The notes: generated by a model not told the origin, from the letters alone. A DNA stretch of 64,000 nucleotides from Osedax fenrisi (GCA_964019155.1 OZ025239.1:8370763-8434762), one strand, 5' to 3'. Counted from the stretch's first letter, positions 33,220-47,412 are shown. Numbers and translations are program-made.

Positions 33220-35725
33220 TGCCATATATATGTTAATATAATAATGATTTCACTGGTACCACACGTAAAATTCAAATGTCGAAAAATATTTGTAATATTT
33301 TAATAAATTATAATTTATTTATTTATGTATCAATTATGTTTATTTTATAAATTTATTTAATTTAATTTTAAATTGATTTCTATATTCTTTATTATAGTCT
33401 TTAATTGTTATTATTGCATTGTATAATTTTACATCTAAATTATATTGAATAGTTTAAAGATTTATTACTATAATTGTATTAGTAAATATGTATAATATGT
33501 TGTATGTATCTATTAATTACAAATTAATTTTAAATTGTGTGTTAAGAATATCTGTATATTAATAAAATGTCAAATAAATGAATATGAAAAATTATATTTT
33601 AATTATTATACAATATTAAATATTTAATACATTTAATTAAATAGTTAGATATATATGATACCTACATGGATATTAACCTTTTTTGTATTGATAATGTAAC
33701 CTATATGTTTCTTTGTTGGTATGTTGGTTTTTATTAATATGAGCTCTATCTATAATAAGCCCAACTTTTGTAGACCTAATTATTTTTGAACATATTTTCA
33801 TATCATAATTCTCTTTGTTAATTAATTTAATATATTAATAATAAGGAAATATATATATATATTGAGTTGTAAAATGTATATTGAAAATTGTATCTAATAT
33901 AATAGTTATGTATTGAATTATAAGATTAATATAATCTAATTAACCTAATATATATATATATCTATGTAGTATATATATAATATATTAACTTTTTTCTATA
34001 TTAGTATTTTCTTTCATAACATTATTAAACATAAAGGCATTTTTACCTATTCATAAATTAAAATATTATAGTGGGCAACATATATGGAATATAATATATT
34101 CAATATATATATTAATATAATTTTATAAATAATTTTTATTAAATTTAATTGCTTTAGTTTTTAAATATAAAATACTTTATATACATACTTTTAATATTTT
34201 TTTATTATGAATTAAAATGTTCACAATAGCATAGCAGTTATCTATGTATGGTTATACATAACCGCTATACCCATAGAGAACGAAGTGACCACTTCGTTCT
34301 CTATGGCTATACCTATAGATTATAAGGTTTACGAAATAAGTAGGGTTTTAATAATATATTAAATAGGGAGGTTGATTTAATATATCTATAAGATTTACGG
34401 GTATTGAATTACATGTATAATTCCTATATTAAATTAAAGTAAATTATATTTCCATAGTATATATTTATGTAATGATTTTTGTATTTTGGTGAAAGTTGTA
34501 ATACATATGAATTAGCCTATGGTATGGTGATTTTTATTTCGTGTAGTAGTGTTTTATAAATACAAACATAAGAATATCATGAATACCTATGAATATATTA
34601 AATAAATACAAGAGAATAAGTAGCAGGTCCTTGGAAGTAGTCAGTAATCCTAGTAGTAGCAGTTCAAAATTAGATATTTAAATATTAATTTAAAAATTAA
34701 ATATTTCGTTTGTAATTTTTAATTATAAACAAATTCTCCAAAAAGTTCTCCTAAAATGTTATGTATTATAATGTATATGTATAACAATTTGTGCAGTTAT
34801 TTTATTGATACAAATGTGATAGTTAATTTCAATAGGATATATTAAAAATTTGAAAATATTATATTGGTTAAAAGGAATTCCATTAAAATACCCTATTTAA
34901 TAAATTTCAAATAGTTGGTATACTGAAATAAATTGATAAATTACTTATAAGAAATGGTGTTTCTCATGGAATAATCATATTAATTACCTTTATACTTTTT
35001 TATAATTTTAATTTATGATCTTGATAATTCTTATTTTATAGTTGAAAAAATATAAAAATAAATACATCCATTTTACAATATTTTTGTATAGATTAATTTA
35101 ATTTTGTTAAATATAAATTTATCATAATCTTGAGTTACTATCAAAAATCAATATTTTTATTGGATTTAAAAAAAAATTTGTAAAAAAATGTATTATTTGT
35201 AATTTTATATTATATCATTTAATTAATAATTTAATTATTTCATATTAAATTAAATACATGAAGTTATATTATTTTTATTTATTATTTTATATTGAAACTC
35301 AATTGTCACTAAAAATAGTAATAGATATATTACTTTAGAAATATTTAAATCTGATATAATAATAATCTAGATAATAATAATACATTGTGCAAAAATAGTA
35401 CATATTTGTATTTTTTTGGAGGTTTTATTTCTATAAAAATATAAAAAATATAATATATTTTCCTTTAGCCCTAATTGATATAATGGAATTAGTATTTGGT
35501 TTTAAATTAAGCTTAATAGGCTAGCCTACATATTTTAAAATAGTTACCTTGTTTTTCTTGTTTAAATTTAAATTTTAATAACTTTTTATTTTATTTATTA
35601 TAGTTTTTATATATTTATATAGGACCTATAGTACTAAGACTATATAGTACCATTACATTATTTTTAATTATAATCTTTCACATATTTTTTTCAATAATTT
35701 TTAAATTCACTTTTATAAAATTAAT
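33220..35725. other. AT-rich stretch without a gene
   Basis: Only the GC-richer hairpin at 34271-34306 stands out. No exon with splice support was seen on either strand. Confidence 0.6.
34271..34306. repeat. Hairpin, 17-bp perfect arms
   Basis: CCATAGAGAACGAAGTG, spacer AC, CACTTCGTTCTCTATGG. The match continues outward through TATA with one mismatch. It is more GC-rich than its surroundings. Confidence 0.85.
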
Positions 35726-35729
35726 CCTA

Positions 35730-36285
35730 CCCAGATAACAGTAATAGCCTCATAATAGCAGCATAATATCATAAATAATAGCCTCAAATGTTTAAATTGT
35801 GCTATTATGCTGGCATTATGTTGCCATTATAAGTCTATTATGCTGCTATTAATTTGTAATGCTATTATGCTGCCATTAAAAGTATATTATGCTGCTATTA
35901 ATTTGTAATGCTATTATGCTGATATTATATACCTATTATTATAATAGCAACATAATAGAATTACAAATTAATATCAGCATAATAGAAATTTAATGGCAAT
36001 ATAATATGGTTTAAATTGTGCTATTATGCTGGCATTATCTTGCCATTATAAGTCTATTATGCTGCTATTAATTTGTAATGCTATTATGCTACCATTAAAA
36101 GTAAATTATGCTGCTATTAATTTGTAATGAAATTATGCTAATATTATATAGCTATTATTATAATAGCAACATAATAGAATTACAAATTAATAATAGCATA
36201 ATAGACATTTAATGGCAATATAATATCACAATGTAAACATTTGAAGCTATTATTTGTTCTATTATAAGGCTATTACTTAGCTGGG
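35730..36285. mobile_element. TA-flanked CCCAGATAACAGTAATAG element, copy 2
   Basis: The ends CCCAGATAACAGTAATAGCC and GGCTATTACTTAGCTGGG are inverted repeats between TA dinucleotides. The interior holds two internal duplications of a block containing TTATGCTGCTATTAATTTGT and its complement. It is related to the element at 8065 by its ends and its TAATAGCAGCATAATA interior. Confidence 0.7.
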
Positions 36286-36984
36286 TAGGATCAAAATAGT
36301 TAGCATTTAGTAGTCTATTATACAATAGTCTACTAAACTAACTATTTCGACATTGTGTTCTTAATTGGTATTACAAATAAATTCAATAATATTTAATATA
36401 TATAGTATATATTAACATAGTAAATATTTTTTTCCAGGAATAGAGGATGATATTATAAAATTAAAATATATAATATTATATATTAGTTTAATATAGTTTG
36501 TTATGAACGTATGTAAACATACTATATTAAACTTCTAATAATTTAAAGTATGATTATGTACATCTATGGTACACCATTAGTTACGATTGTAACAATTGTT
36601 TCGAATTGTTATATTGTGATTATTTAAGACTTATTTAATAATCCTTAGTTTGTATTAAAAACTCCCTATACTAATATATTTATAATAAATATATTAATAT
36701 TTAATCTTGCGGTTACAAAAATGTACCAAATTTATTTTCATAACAAAATCATTCATATAAAACATGTTTCAATATATGATGAATATATGATAAAAGTTAT
36801 TCTATTCATATTCTATTCCTATATATAAAAACATTTCTATAGAATAGCTTCAAAATCTAAAGTTAACCTTATTTCATAATAGTATATAAAAAGGCGGTGA
36901 CAAATTTTGTTAATGAATATATTGATTTTCATATCTGAAATATTATATTGAAAATAACTAGAATAATAGCCAATACATATAAAT

Positions 36985-37265
36985 AACTAGAATATTTTGT
37001 GTAGCAAATATATAACACTCCCTATTTATGTAATGTAACTATTAGATACTTATTCCATTTCTAGAAGTAGTAACCACACAGATTTTGGTTTTTATGCAGA
37101 CATTTTTTCATTATTCCATTAAATTACAGGCAATATAAGTTATCTTTTACTCACTTCATAGATATATATATATATATATATATATAATTTAACCACAATA
37201 TCCTATTTCTTTGTTATTAATTAGTAATGAACACTTAGTTTTCATCATATAAATAATAATTTAAC
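36985..37265. mobile_element. Truncated copy of the 7-9 bp TSD element
   Basis: Interior sequence of the family is present (TATATAACACTCCCTATTTA, then TTACTCACTTCATAGATATA and AATGAACACTTAGTTTTCAT). The outer terminal repeats are missing or badly eroded. Confidence 0.5.
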
Positions 37266-38126
37266 AAATTAAATTTTTAAATATTAATATTACTAAATAG
37301 ATCATTATATTATTAGGTATAGTATTAGCAAAGCCCTTAGGGCTTTGGTCTTAGTCATACCAAGGACTTGGTTAGGACATACATAGATAATTATTAATCA
37401 AATATTGATGGCAATATATAAGAGTAGGATATACTCTGAAATAAGTTAAATATTCATCAAACAAGTTATATACCCTACTTCTAGTTATTACTAACAATAT
37501 TATCATTATAAATTATTTAATTCCATATATAACATACATAAGTAACATATTATTTCTGTTTAGTCAACTCATATATAGTATTAGTATTTATTATAGTTTA
37601 ATAAAATAAAAACTTTATTGTTATCCTACATATATAAATAAAGTTTAATTATTAATTTAGTTATGTATATACACATGTAACTATAGTTACAATATTAAAT
37701 AAATATATAATAAGTTTAGTTTCTAGTAACCATTAACCGAGCTGCTTACTATTCCGCCCATTATTATATTATCACACATTACAATTTATTTTTATATTTA
37801 TATCAGTGTTTTATAAATATCTAATAGAAATAATAATACAATTTAATGAATAATTAATTTTTTATATAAATATACAAATTTACATTTATTGTATTAAAAT
37901 AATAAAATAAGCATTATTATACTCATGATCTAGTATTTTATAACTTTGAATGGAGAACATCGAATACAACAACATATTATAATTGTTCCATAAAGATAAC
38001 TTCCAATATTTATATAAATGAAATAATTCCATATGTATATTTTTTCGTGTGAATAATATTTGATTTGTATCACTACTAATTATACTTCTAGCCAACAACT
38101 ATCATGACAAATAATTAGATCTATTT

Positions 38127-38405
38127 CAGTGGTTCCCAACCTTTTTTTTGATAATTCTATTTTCTTTTAAAAATGTATTATGACTAACATTTTTTATTAT
38201 TAAAAGTTAGTCATAATCGAATAATATAACCTATTATAATATATATATATATATATATATATGTTAAAATATATATTCCTATCTTCAATTTTTCTTGACC
38301 ATAATGCCAATTTGCTTATACAACATTTATATTAATTTTTAGAAAATGGCTCATGAGTCATGACTCATGAGCCAAAAACCCAATGTGTTGGGTTGGGAAC
38401 CACGG
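38127..38405. mobile_element. hAT-type MITE
   Basis: The element starts CAGTGGTTCCCAACC and ends GGTTGGGAACCACGG, the well-known hAT terminal sequence, and is flanked by ATCTATTT and ATCTATTC (8 bases, one mismatch). At 279 bp it has no transposase and is non-autonomous. It contains TCATGAGTCATGACTCATGA near 38351. Confidence 0.85.
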
Positions 38406-39209
38406 ATCTATTCATCGTCAACTTTAAATAAATTGTAATACTACTTAGAATACAGTATAAGTAACAATCATTTTATTAAATATTTAACTTAGTTTGCTGA
38501 TATAACGTTTAGAATCACATGAATTCATATTAATCATATACATACACTTGATAGTAACAAATATAACATACATTTAGTAAGATTGTAGTAATTAACAACA
38601 ATAGGTAATATGTAAAAAAACAAACCTCTTTTAAAGTTAAGAGAACTGAATTAGTATTAATATCAATAACGAAGTGAATTATTAAAGATAACATGTATAA
38701 TAATATATATAAAAAGATATTTCTGTTATTTTATTTATATAAATATCATGTGACAACGATTACATGTCTACTTTTTCCTTTGAATAAGTTTGTTATTAAA
38801 TTGTTATTACATAATCATATAAATTAGTATATAAACTGTTGAATTCTTGAATTTGAATAATTAATCAATCATTGCTGATACTTTCATAGTAAATCTAAAT
38901 ATTATGTAATATAGAAAAGTATGGACATATAAATGTTTAAATGTATAAATAAACGTTGTAAAAGTATGTTCTAGTCTATATAATCTATTACATTAGTTGT
39001 TATAATACATGCTCAGTTTTTTATAAGGGTTATCCTTATTCTTTACAGTATTATAATTCTATAATTAAAAAATATGTTATTTAGTGTGGTTCGAGTAATT
39101 GTGGGTATAAATGAGTTTGTATTAGTTTGTGTTAGTATGTATAGGTCAGGTCTCGCATGCGTAAGCGGTATAATTGTGGGTGTGAATAGTGTATAGACAA
39201 ATATTACAT

Positions 39210-39572
39210 TGTGGCACAGTATTTGTTAAGCTAATTATGTACGTTATATAATTTAGTTAAGGTAATATTAGAGCGTAATATGAATAGTGACAACAGTAAA
39301 CGACCCGCAATCAGCGAACATGACGACAGAGAGCGACTTCGGCATCATCAGACCCGAAATCCGTGTAATATGATTGAAAAATCATAATTGTATCACGCCC
39401 TTAAATATGTGGACATGGCGATAACAATTGTTGTCTAGGCTTTTACCACTCGACGTCGAAGCGTTCGTGTCGAGGAAATTATCAAACGTAGTCATAGAAT
39501 ATATCTTTAATAAAGATACCTGAAACTTATATGGTCTTATCTACATTATTTACATATCGCAGTAATAGGGCA
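39210..39572 (+). mobile_element. Solo LTR of a retrotransposon
   Basis: The 363-bp unit begins TGTGGCACAG and ends AATAGGGCA (TG...CA) and is flanked on both sides by TTACAT, a six-base target duplication. Inside are a TATA-like GTTATATAAT near 39243 and an AATAAA signal at 39509. It has no coding capacity and there is no second LTR. The superfamily (BEL/Pao, Gypsy or Copia) is not decided. Orientation follows the AATAAA. Confidence 0.65.
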
Positions 39573-40463
39573 TTACATAAAAATAATCATATTAAATTAT
39601 TTATTATAAATTTCTCTATTATATATATTTTTATTCATTTCTATAAGGAATTAATTTTTACAATATTATAATTTATCTAAATATATTAAAAAATAATTCT
39701 AATCAATGTTATGTAAGCTCTTTTTTATATACTTTATTCTTTAACTTTTTATTCAACTAAATTTTTATTTTTAATATATCTCATACTTTCACTTTGAGTA
39801 ATTTTTAATTTGTGATTATTTATATATATTTCATTTATTTTCGATAATCTATCGAAAACACTAGACTATCCAAAATATACCGATTGGATTAGTTTAGGAA
39901 AATACATTAGATTGTTCATTAATTACTCTATGATTCCCTGCTTGTTGGTAAGGAATGATAAATTATAAATAATAAAAATAAATTTATTTATTAAAATTAT
40001 CTTAAATCAAATAATAGTATGTTAATATTGTAGAAATAGGTATCCAGTGAATACTATAACACTAATGCTTATTTGTGTATTTTATTATGAAACAATATGC
40101 ATTATGTTGCACATATATATATAATATATATTAATAATAAATAATATCGCGTTGGTAATGGCTGTGAGGGAAAATTGAGCAAACAATTGAAATACAAATA
40201 ATAATAGATACGCATATTGATACATACACGGACGCACGTACACATACACGAATAAGTGGTAGGTGGTTAGATCTGCATGAGGATATGCTTGGAGTCGTCT
40301 ATGTTAGTTTGCCAGTGTATACCATCTCCGTAGGGTTGGTGAGTCGACGGAAACAACACGTGTCTTAGGAATGTTCTGTGATAGTAGTTATGGTGGTGTA
40401 GTGATGGTGTTTATTTATGTCATCATTTATGTATATTTATTATATATATATATATATATATAT

Positions 40464-40541
40464 AGTACATTAGAGTCAGTTATAAATATAAACTTCATCT
40501 AAGTTCCTGAATGGATGGCTCCACAAATATAAAATAACTAA
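40464..40541 (+). mobile_element. SINE, 5'-truncated tail
   Basis: A short tail of the same SINE reads TACATTAGAGTCAGTTATAA, AACTTCATCTAAGTTCCTGA and GGCTCCACAAATATAAAATA. Only about 75 bases remain. Confidence 0.65.
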
Positions 40542-41410
40542 AAAATAATAATATAACAGCTTATTTCTATAATAATTTTATATATATATATATAAATCAA
40601 GACAATTTATACATAATTTTTACTCTAATATATAATATATAGTAATAATTTGTAGTAATATTTATAAATGAATTATAATTGCTATCATAATTATAATCTA
40701 ATGTAACAGTCGAACCTGTTGTTATTGTAGATGCCCAAGAACATTAACCAATTCTTCTTAACACCAAAGTTATACAAGTTTCTATATATCTGTGGTGGTT
40801 GAACAAGTTACACTTATCTCATGAACGAGTGATCGCACTAATACTGTCTATGATAGTCATAAATAGAGTGCACCCTTTATATAGCGCTCAGCTCAGGACC
40901 GGCCTCTTTTGGAGGTATATCAAATGTAACAAGTAATAGATTGGCTGGAAATATGTTCCAGGTGTAAGTGGCATTATATCAAGGATGGTGGTATATCAAG
41001 GGTTCATTGTATATATTTATATTTATATAAATAAATATCGATATCCAAAGTAATTTGAATGAAAACCATTAAATTATGAGTTTGTTTTATTAGTAAATAT
41101 AGATATTAGATGACAATCTAGGTTATCACATGATTCTAAATGTAATGGTACTAATTGAGAAATGATGGACGTTTTGAAAGATTTTAATTAAAATTTAAAA
41201 ATGTAACGATGTATTACTAATTAGTATATATTATAAATTAATGTATGCACTTGTTAATGTAATAGTAATTGTAATTGTAGTATCAATATCAATTGCATAT
41301 TTTAATATTATATCTTTAATATATAATATAATAATATATCTTAAATTTAATATGTATCCATGTCTTAAATTAATTAACAATAGTATGTACATTTTCAACA
41401 ATATTACTAA

Positions 41411-41704
41411 AGCTGAGTTCACACCAAGATTCCGTACGGATATCCCGCACGGATATATATTTAAAGCATTCATAAATCCGGAAAGAAAATCTGAGTATAA
41501 CGCACGCCGTGTTTCGTGTGTTCAAATTCCTAATATTCCTTCATAATTCCGTTCAGTGCTCGGATTTTATAGAACATGTCGTAAATAAATCCGTACGGAT
41601 TTATCCGAACATTTAAAATTGACTTCACACCTAAATTAAGCTAATATTCTCGGATTTTTAATCCGTTCGGGTTATCCGTACGGATTCTTGGTGTGAACTC
41701 AGCT
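41411..41704. mobile_element. Harbinger-like MITE
   Basis: The 294-bp element has ~35-bp near-perfect terminal inverted repeats starting AGCTGAGTTCACACCAAGA and continuing TCCGTACGGATA. It is flanked by TAA on both sides, the three-base target of PIF/Harbinger elements. It is non-coding. Confidence 0.8.
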
Positions 41705-42270
41705 TAAGTGATCAATCCGATAAAATTAACCAAAACAAAAATAAATGTATTACATAATACTAATTTATACATTTTATACGTTTTTGATAAAAAATAATAA
41801 ATTGAATCGAATAAATTGTATGGACAAATAATATATTGTGTATTAAATATTAAACAAATAAAAAAAAGTATTTTATATATATAATTTAAACAAATACTTT
41901 CTATGTTATATTAATATATTAAAAAAATTATATGTATTATATAATCTATAAAGATAAAAGCATATCATTATTTGTATTGCTCACAAATTGATTTTTAATA
42001 GTTAAAATTGTAGACGCATTATTTTAAGTTATTTCTGAATTCAAATGCATTCAAATAGTTATTCTCAGATAATGTTATATATATATACTATTACTTTATA
42101 TTCATTTATATTTATATATATATATATATATAACTAACTAACATAGTTATGAATAATATCATCACTAGATATTTTCATAAATATAATTGGTACCTATAGA
42201 TACAGTTATTACAATTATTTTTTATGAAAATACCAACAAAATTAAATAAAAAGTTACTGTCTATCATTAT

Positions 42271-43285
42271 CAGGGTTGTTCGGTTATTTGATAAAAACCA
42301 TGGTTTATTTGGTTTTTTTGATTTTTGTATATAACATTATTGATAAATATATTAATTTCAATATTATATCATTTACAATTAATATCAATATTAATAATAA
42401 TAGCAAAGATTTTGCGAAGCAAAGATATAACACTCCCTATGCATGCAACGTAATTTAGTAATAGCCCGAACCGCTGCTAGCAGTAGTATCGAAATCACTG
42501 AAATAGATTTAGGTTCGGCTCTGTTTGCATACAACAATGTTTTCATTGCTCTATTAAATTACATGCAATATAAATTAGCTTTTACTCACTAAATATATAC
42601 TTATAGCATTTAAAACATACATATCATATTTGTTTGTTATATATTAGTAATGAACACTTAGTTTTCATCATATAAATATTAATTTAAAGCATATTATTTA
42701 ACATTTTAAAAGTGTATAGTTAAATACGAATTTACATTATAAACAACGCATAGTTCCTAAAAGTAACCCGCTATAGGTGGCACCAGGGTATTTTGTATAG
42801 AAATTCGAATTACACGATTTCGCGTAAGTGTTATATCTTTCCTTCGGAAAATCTTTGATAATAGTATATATTATGTATATTATATAAATTATACCTTATC
42901 ATTTTAAATATATAAGGCAGTGTTATTATTAGTTTGTGTGGTTAATTATATAGATTGTGTTTATTATATAAATGTATTCATTTAATTAACAAGCCTGGTC
43001 GAAATAAAAATATAATTTGGATAGAATTTACTGCATCCTTGTATAAATTATACTAAAATACTTTTTAATATAATATACACGAAATATATAATAATAATCA
43101 TATATATTTAGAAGTATTTATTATAAATAACATTCAATATAAAAATTTATTAATGATAATTACTTAATAAATAAAAAAACCAAATAAACCAAAAAAACTA
43201 AATAAACCGTAAAAAACAAAATATTATATTAATAAAATCGGTTTATTTGGTTTTTTTAAAAAAACCAAAAAAACCAATATCCCTG
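42271..43285. mobile_element. hAT-like element interrupted by a nested element
   Basis: The left end reads CAGGGTTGTTCGGTT and later GGTTTATTTGGTTTTTTTG; the right end reads AAAAAAACCAATATCCCTG. The ends are imperfect inverted repeats, flanked by ATCATTAT and ATTATTAT (8-base duplication, one mismatch), as expected for hAT. About 444 bp of its 1015 bp is a second element at 42414-42857 inserted later. Confidence 0.65.
42414..42857. mobile_element. Inverted-repeat element, 7-9 bp TSD family, copy B (nested)
   Basis: The ends CAAAGATTTTGCGAAGCAAA and TTTCCTTCGGAAAATCTTTG are ~30-bp inverted repeats bounded by ATAATAG on both sides. The interior (CTGCTAGCAGTAGTATCGAA, GTTTTCATTGCTCTATTAAA) is shared with copies at 28535, 52757 and 54831. 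There is no open frame. It lies inside the hAT-like element 42271-43285. Confidence 0.8.
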
Positions 43286-44006
43286 ATTATTATACATGAA
43301 TTATATTATATATATACAAATATATCTTCATGATTTTATAGCAATATATATTTAGTATATATATAATAAAATAAATATGGTGAATTCAATTCAAATTATG
43401 ATGTACATTTCTTCTTTTGAATGCACCTTTATATTGCCTATCTATTTACATGTAAACGTTGAGAAGGGCCCTGGTGTGAACCCTGCCTAAAGAGTGCCAT
43501 GAGATATTGTATTAATGTGAATGTTAATATATTACAAATGTTTTAGTAACTTGCATTATCATGTAACGATCAGCTATATAATATGCTAATAACTATCAGC
43601 AAATAAAAACTATACGAATTTGAATAAATCATGTAATGTATAAAATCATACTTATTACTATATTGTATTATTAATTATTAAAAACGATTGTAAACATTAG
43701 TTAAATTAATAAAAGCCGATATATTATATTAAGTTGACTACCATGAAATAATAATACTAGCTAATATCATGTTGTTTTTCTAATTTAGGGTTCAATATCG
43801 AATCAATAAATATTTGGGTTATTGAAACTAAATGATTTAGGTGATACTTACTGTGTTCAACGTACGTTGATTATATTATTAGATATCGACATCTATCGAC
43901 CGAAGGACGAACCATTTATAGAAATTATTTATAGCAGATAAATATGTATTAATCATAATTATTTAGTCGTGATATATGGATATATAATTCTCATCGTTGT
44001 GGATAT

Positions 44007-44132
44007 AGTATACTAATTCTGCACTGACTATTTCTATTCTATACACTGTATAATATACATTGTATAGAGATAATTCTATTATAGAATAGTAAGTGCAAGT
44101 CTAATAGTAAGTGCAGAATTAGTGTATAATAT
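44007..44132. mobile_element. Short inverted-repeat element (ACTAATTCTGCAC)
   Basis: TATACTAATTCTGCACTGAC on the left is mirrored by AGTAAGTGCAGAATTAGT on the right, ~20-bp arms around an AT-rich centre of about 85 bp. Confidence 0.35.
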
Positions 44133-44284
44133 ACACTCTAAACATGCCCCATTAGTTATTATTCATATTCTAGTACATACATGTATATATATATAAAAAT
44201 ATGAGATATATACTAAACATTATATATGTAAAGAGCTTGGCATGATTACAGGCATAATATCCTACATAGTTGACATACTACTGG

Positions 44285-44340
44285 CAGGGTTGGCCAACAA
44301 TATGTTGCGGCTTTTCTATATAAAGCATACAGGAAAACTG
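44285..44340 (+). mobile_element. Possible hAT left end
   Basis: CAGGGTTGGCCAACAATATG, then TTGCGGCTTTTC, resembles hAT ends of the CAGGGGTGGCCAAC type. No right end or target duplication was recognised. Confidence 0.3.
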
Positions 44341-45005
44341 CATGTTATTGGATTTTTGCTAATATTTATGATTTGTTACTACTTTATAAAGTAATTAATG
44401 TATTAGATTATTATAAGTAATTATATTGTTATTTATTTTAATAAATAATTTATTATTAAAAGTAATATTTATAATATTAATTTTAGAGTTAATAATTATT
44501 TATATTATATATTAATATATGAAATTAAAAGTTAAAATATATCCACAAATCTAGAAAATCTAAAGTTCATTTAATATTTTAAATTAATTTCAAACTATTT
44601 TTTAATTTTATTGAATCATTTAAAGTCTTTTAAATCGAATATGAAAATAATTTCCAAATAATAGAATAGGATGTTTCATTACAAGTTTATATAGTTGTAT
44701 TGATTATTTTAGGGGTTTGATTGTCTTGATATAGTAATTGTTAAGATTTGATTATCACGATATAATGAAATATTACAAACATTTAAAATACTAGTAAAAG
44801 TTAACTTTCCGTTATTATATGTTATACCATATCGTATTAACAATTATTTATATATTTATATTAATATATTATAATATTTATTTATTATACTTTGTTAAAT
44901 TGGGAACTTTAGATTTCATTATAATAATTTACATTTTTATTACAATTTCATATTCATACAATTTAATATGAATTATATTTTAATAAATTTATTTAACATA
45001 TAAAG

Positions 45006-45038
<33 letters not shown>

Positions 45039-45256
45039 TTTATCCACATCTTATTTATCATTAAGTATTGAAGTTTTATAACAATAATAATCTGTTAATA
45101 TTTATATTTGATACATATAACATTTATCTTTAAATTGTAAATAGATTTTATTCAATTACATTTTTTTAAAATATAAAATACTATTCTAAACTTTTTAGGT
45201 AAATATTTAAACCCGCGGATTTAAACATTTGATAAATTTTATTATATATATATTAA

Positions 45257-46429
45257 GGGCATGTCGCAGCAATCACGCCACAATGTATTAAGATAGCAAA
45301 TAATGGGTCTATATAAAGTTAGGCGCAGAGAATTCAATTCAATGAATTGAGCGTATTGAATGTGTATTATTCATATATAAATATATACATAAAAATATTT
45401 TTATTATTTTATATTTTTTTCTCTATATTTTTTAATATGTAAATTATATAGAAATTGATATTTTTTCAATTATACATATAACAATATTTAAATATTTGAG
45501 GTATAGGATTATTTATATATATTTTTTTATACAATGCTACAAAAATTAGTATGATACATATAATAGTTTTTGAGTTACCTACATTTATAGACATACCTAG
45601 CGCTAATTTATTTATTCTGAGTAAACGCCATTTGAAGTTAGACAGCATAAAGCAAATTGATTTTATTTTTAAAATATATAAATGTAATTGAAAACAACTA
45701 TAAAATAAGAATAACTAATTGAATAATAATAATTTTTATTATGTATAATATATGTATAATATATATAAGTATATATAATTATATATAATATATAGTATAA
45801 ATGATATAAAAGTATAAATAGTAATGTAAACAAAATAAAATAAATATAAAACTAAAATATATATAACTAAAATAAATAATATGAATACAAATAACTAATA
45901 ATAAAATATAATGGATATGTGTGTGAATACAATATATATATATAATATTCAAATAAAGTAAGTAATATAGTAAAAGTAATAATGAAATCAAAATCATAAA
46001 CCATAATGAAAATATAGCAAAATGCAAATAGCCGAGTTTTCAAACTAAACAAATATAGTGTCAAATATTATCACATGATATAGCATTTATGTGTGCAATG
46101 ATATAGAATAATTAAATGTAAACAATCTCGTTTTTATTTCATATAAATTGGCAATATATAAGTTATAAAACATTATAAACTAAAATAAAATAGTCAGGAA
46201 TACTAAATAAATAATAAATAAAATAGTAAAACTTATATTTTTAAATAGTATGGTCAAAAAACTACTTTTTATGCTATTTCTAGATTGAATTCATGGCTAA
46301 AATTGTTACACATATTAACAAAAACTATATCTTTACACTATCATTATTAATATTATGAAACAAAAAATAAATAAAATTTTTAAAAATATTTATGAATTCA
46401 ACACATTGCATGCGTGCTGTGACATGCCC
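45257..46429. mobile_element. TTAA-flanked non-autonomous DNA element
   Basis: The ends GGGCATGTCGCAGCAATCAC and, in reverse complement, GGGCATGTCACAGCACGCAT form an imperfect ~35-bp inverted repeat flanked by TTAA on both sides. TTAA targets are typical of piggyBac and Kolobok elements; which one cannot be told. The 1.17-kb interior is AT-rich without a coding frame. Confidence 0.65.
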
Positions 46430-47412
46430 TTAATAGGTTTAATTTATGAAATTAAATTTTTGTATTGAAATAAAAAAATTATAAAATTCGTATATTTTTA
46501 AAAATGTTTACAAAATGAAGCACGTAAAAACTAATTATTTATATTTGTTTAAAATATAAAAAAAGTATAATGGGGTTAATAAAAGGGTTTTGGATAATTT
46601 TTATAAATCACCTTTTCCCTATTTTTACATTATAATGGCATTTATAATTATATTTAAAATTGACGGAAAGAAATTATATTCTATAATAGAAAAAAATGAT
46701 GATATAATGTGCGAAAAAAGATAATTATGTATAAATTTATATAATTAATAAAATTATAAACATATACTAAATTGAATATACATGAAGTATTATTATTATC
46801 TGATACAAGCTTTGATTTATATCTATTAACTTTATATTTGTATATTGTTTTTTTCTGATTATAATATACATGTATTGTAATTATTCACATATTAATCTAA
46901 AAGTATCTAATATCCATTTTATATAATTTTAGCTAACTATTTATAAAATTAATATTTAATCATTAAATGAAAATATTATTTTAATATATTTAAAAAAAAA
47001 ATATTAAATAATTTAATTTTTTATTAGTACAATTATTTTATAATATTACTTGATAGGAGTATTTATTTATATAATTGTAATCATTTGACTTATTTTAATA
47101 GATATACCATGATTATTAAAGCAATTGCGAGTCATTATAGTAATTAATAAGTGAATTTTAATTTGTATTGAAAATATAATGTACAAATGTAAACGCAATG
47201 GTGGATTGTTATTCAAATTATTCAACAAACGTTTATCTCCGATAGCAGTATACCCCACTCTATGGCTGTATATCACATTATTAATATCACAAACATAAGT
47301 TTAATGTTAAAACAATACATTCAATATTTACCAGAATAAGGGTACTTTTATATTCGCAACACTATGCTTATGTATGTATTTATTAGTATGCATAGGTATT
47401 CGTAGCGTTATT

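Noticed and set aside
43860..43950. Last exon of the ZDHHC16-like gene (minus strand, FYKWFVLRSIDVDI)
   Set aside because: There is a vague resemblance to the family end, but no acceptor and no NPYN-type motif.
47067..47276. Minus-strand open frame reading HRVGYTAIGDKRLL
   Set aside because: It has an acceptor-like ATACAG, but no similarity to the missing DHHC protein end and a composition typical of AT-rich chance frames.
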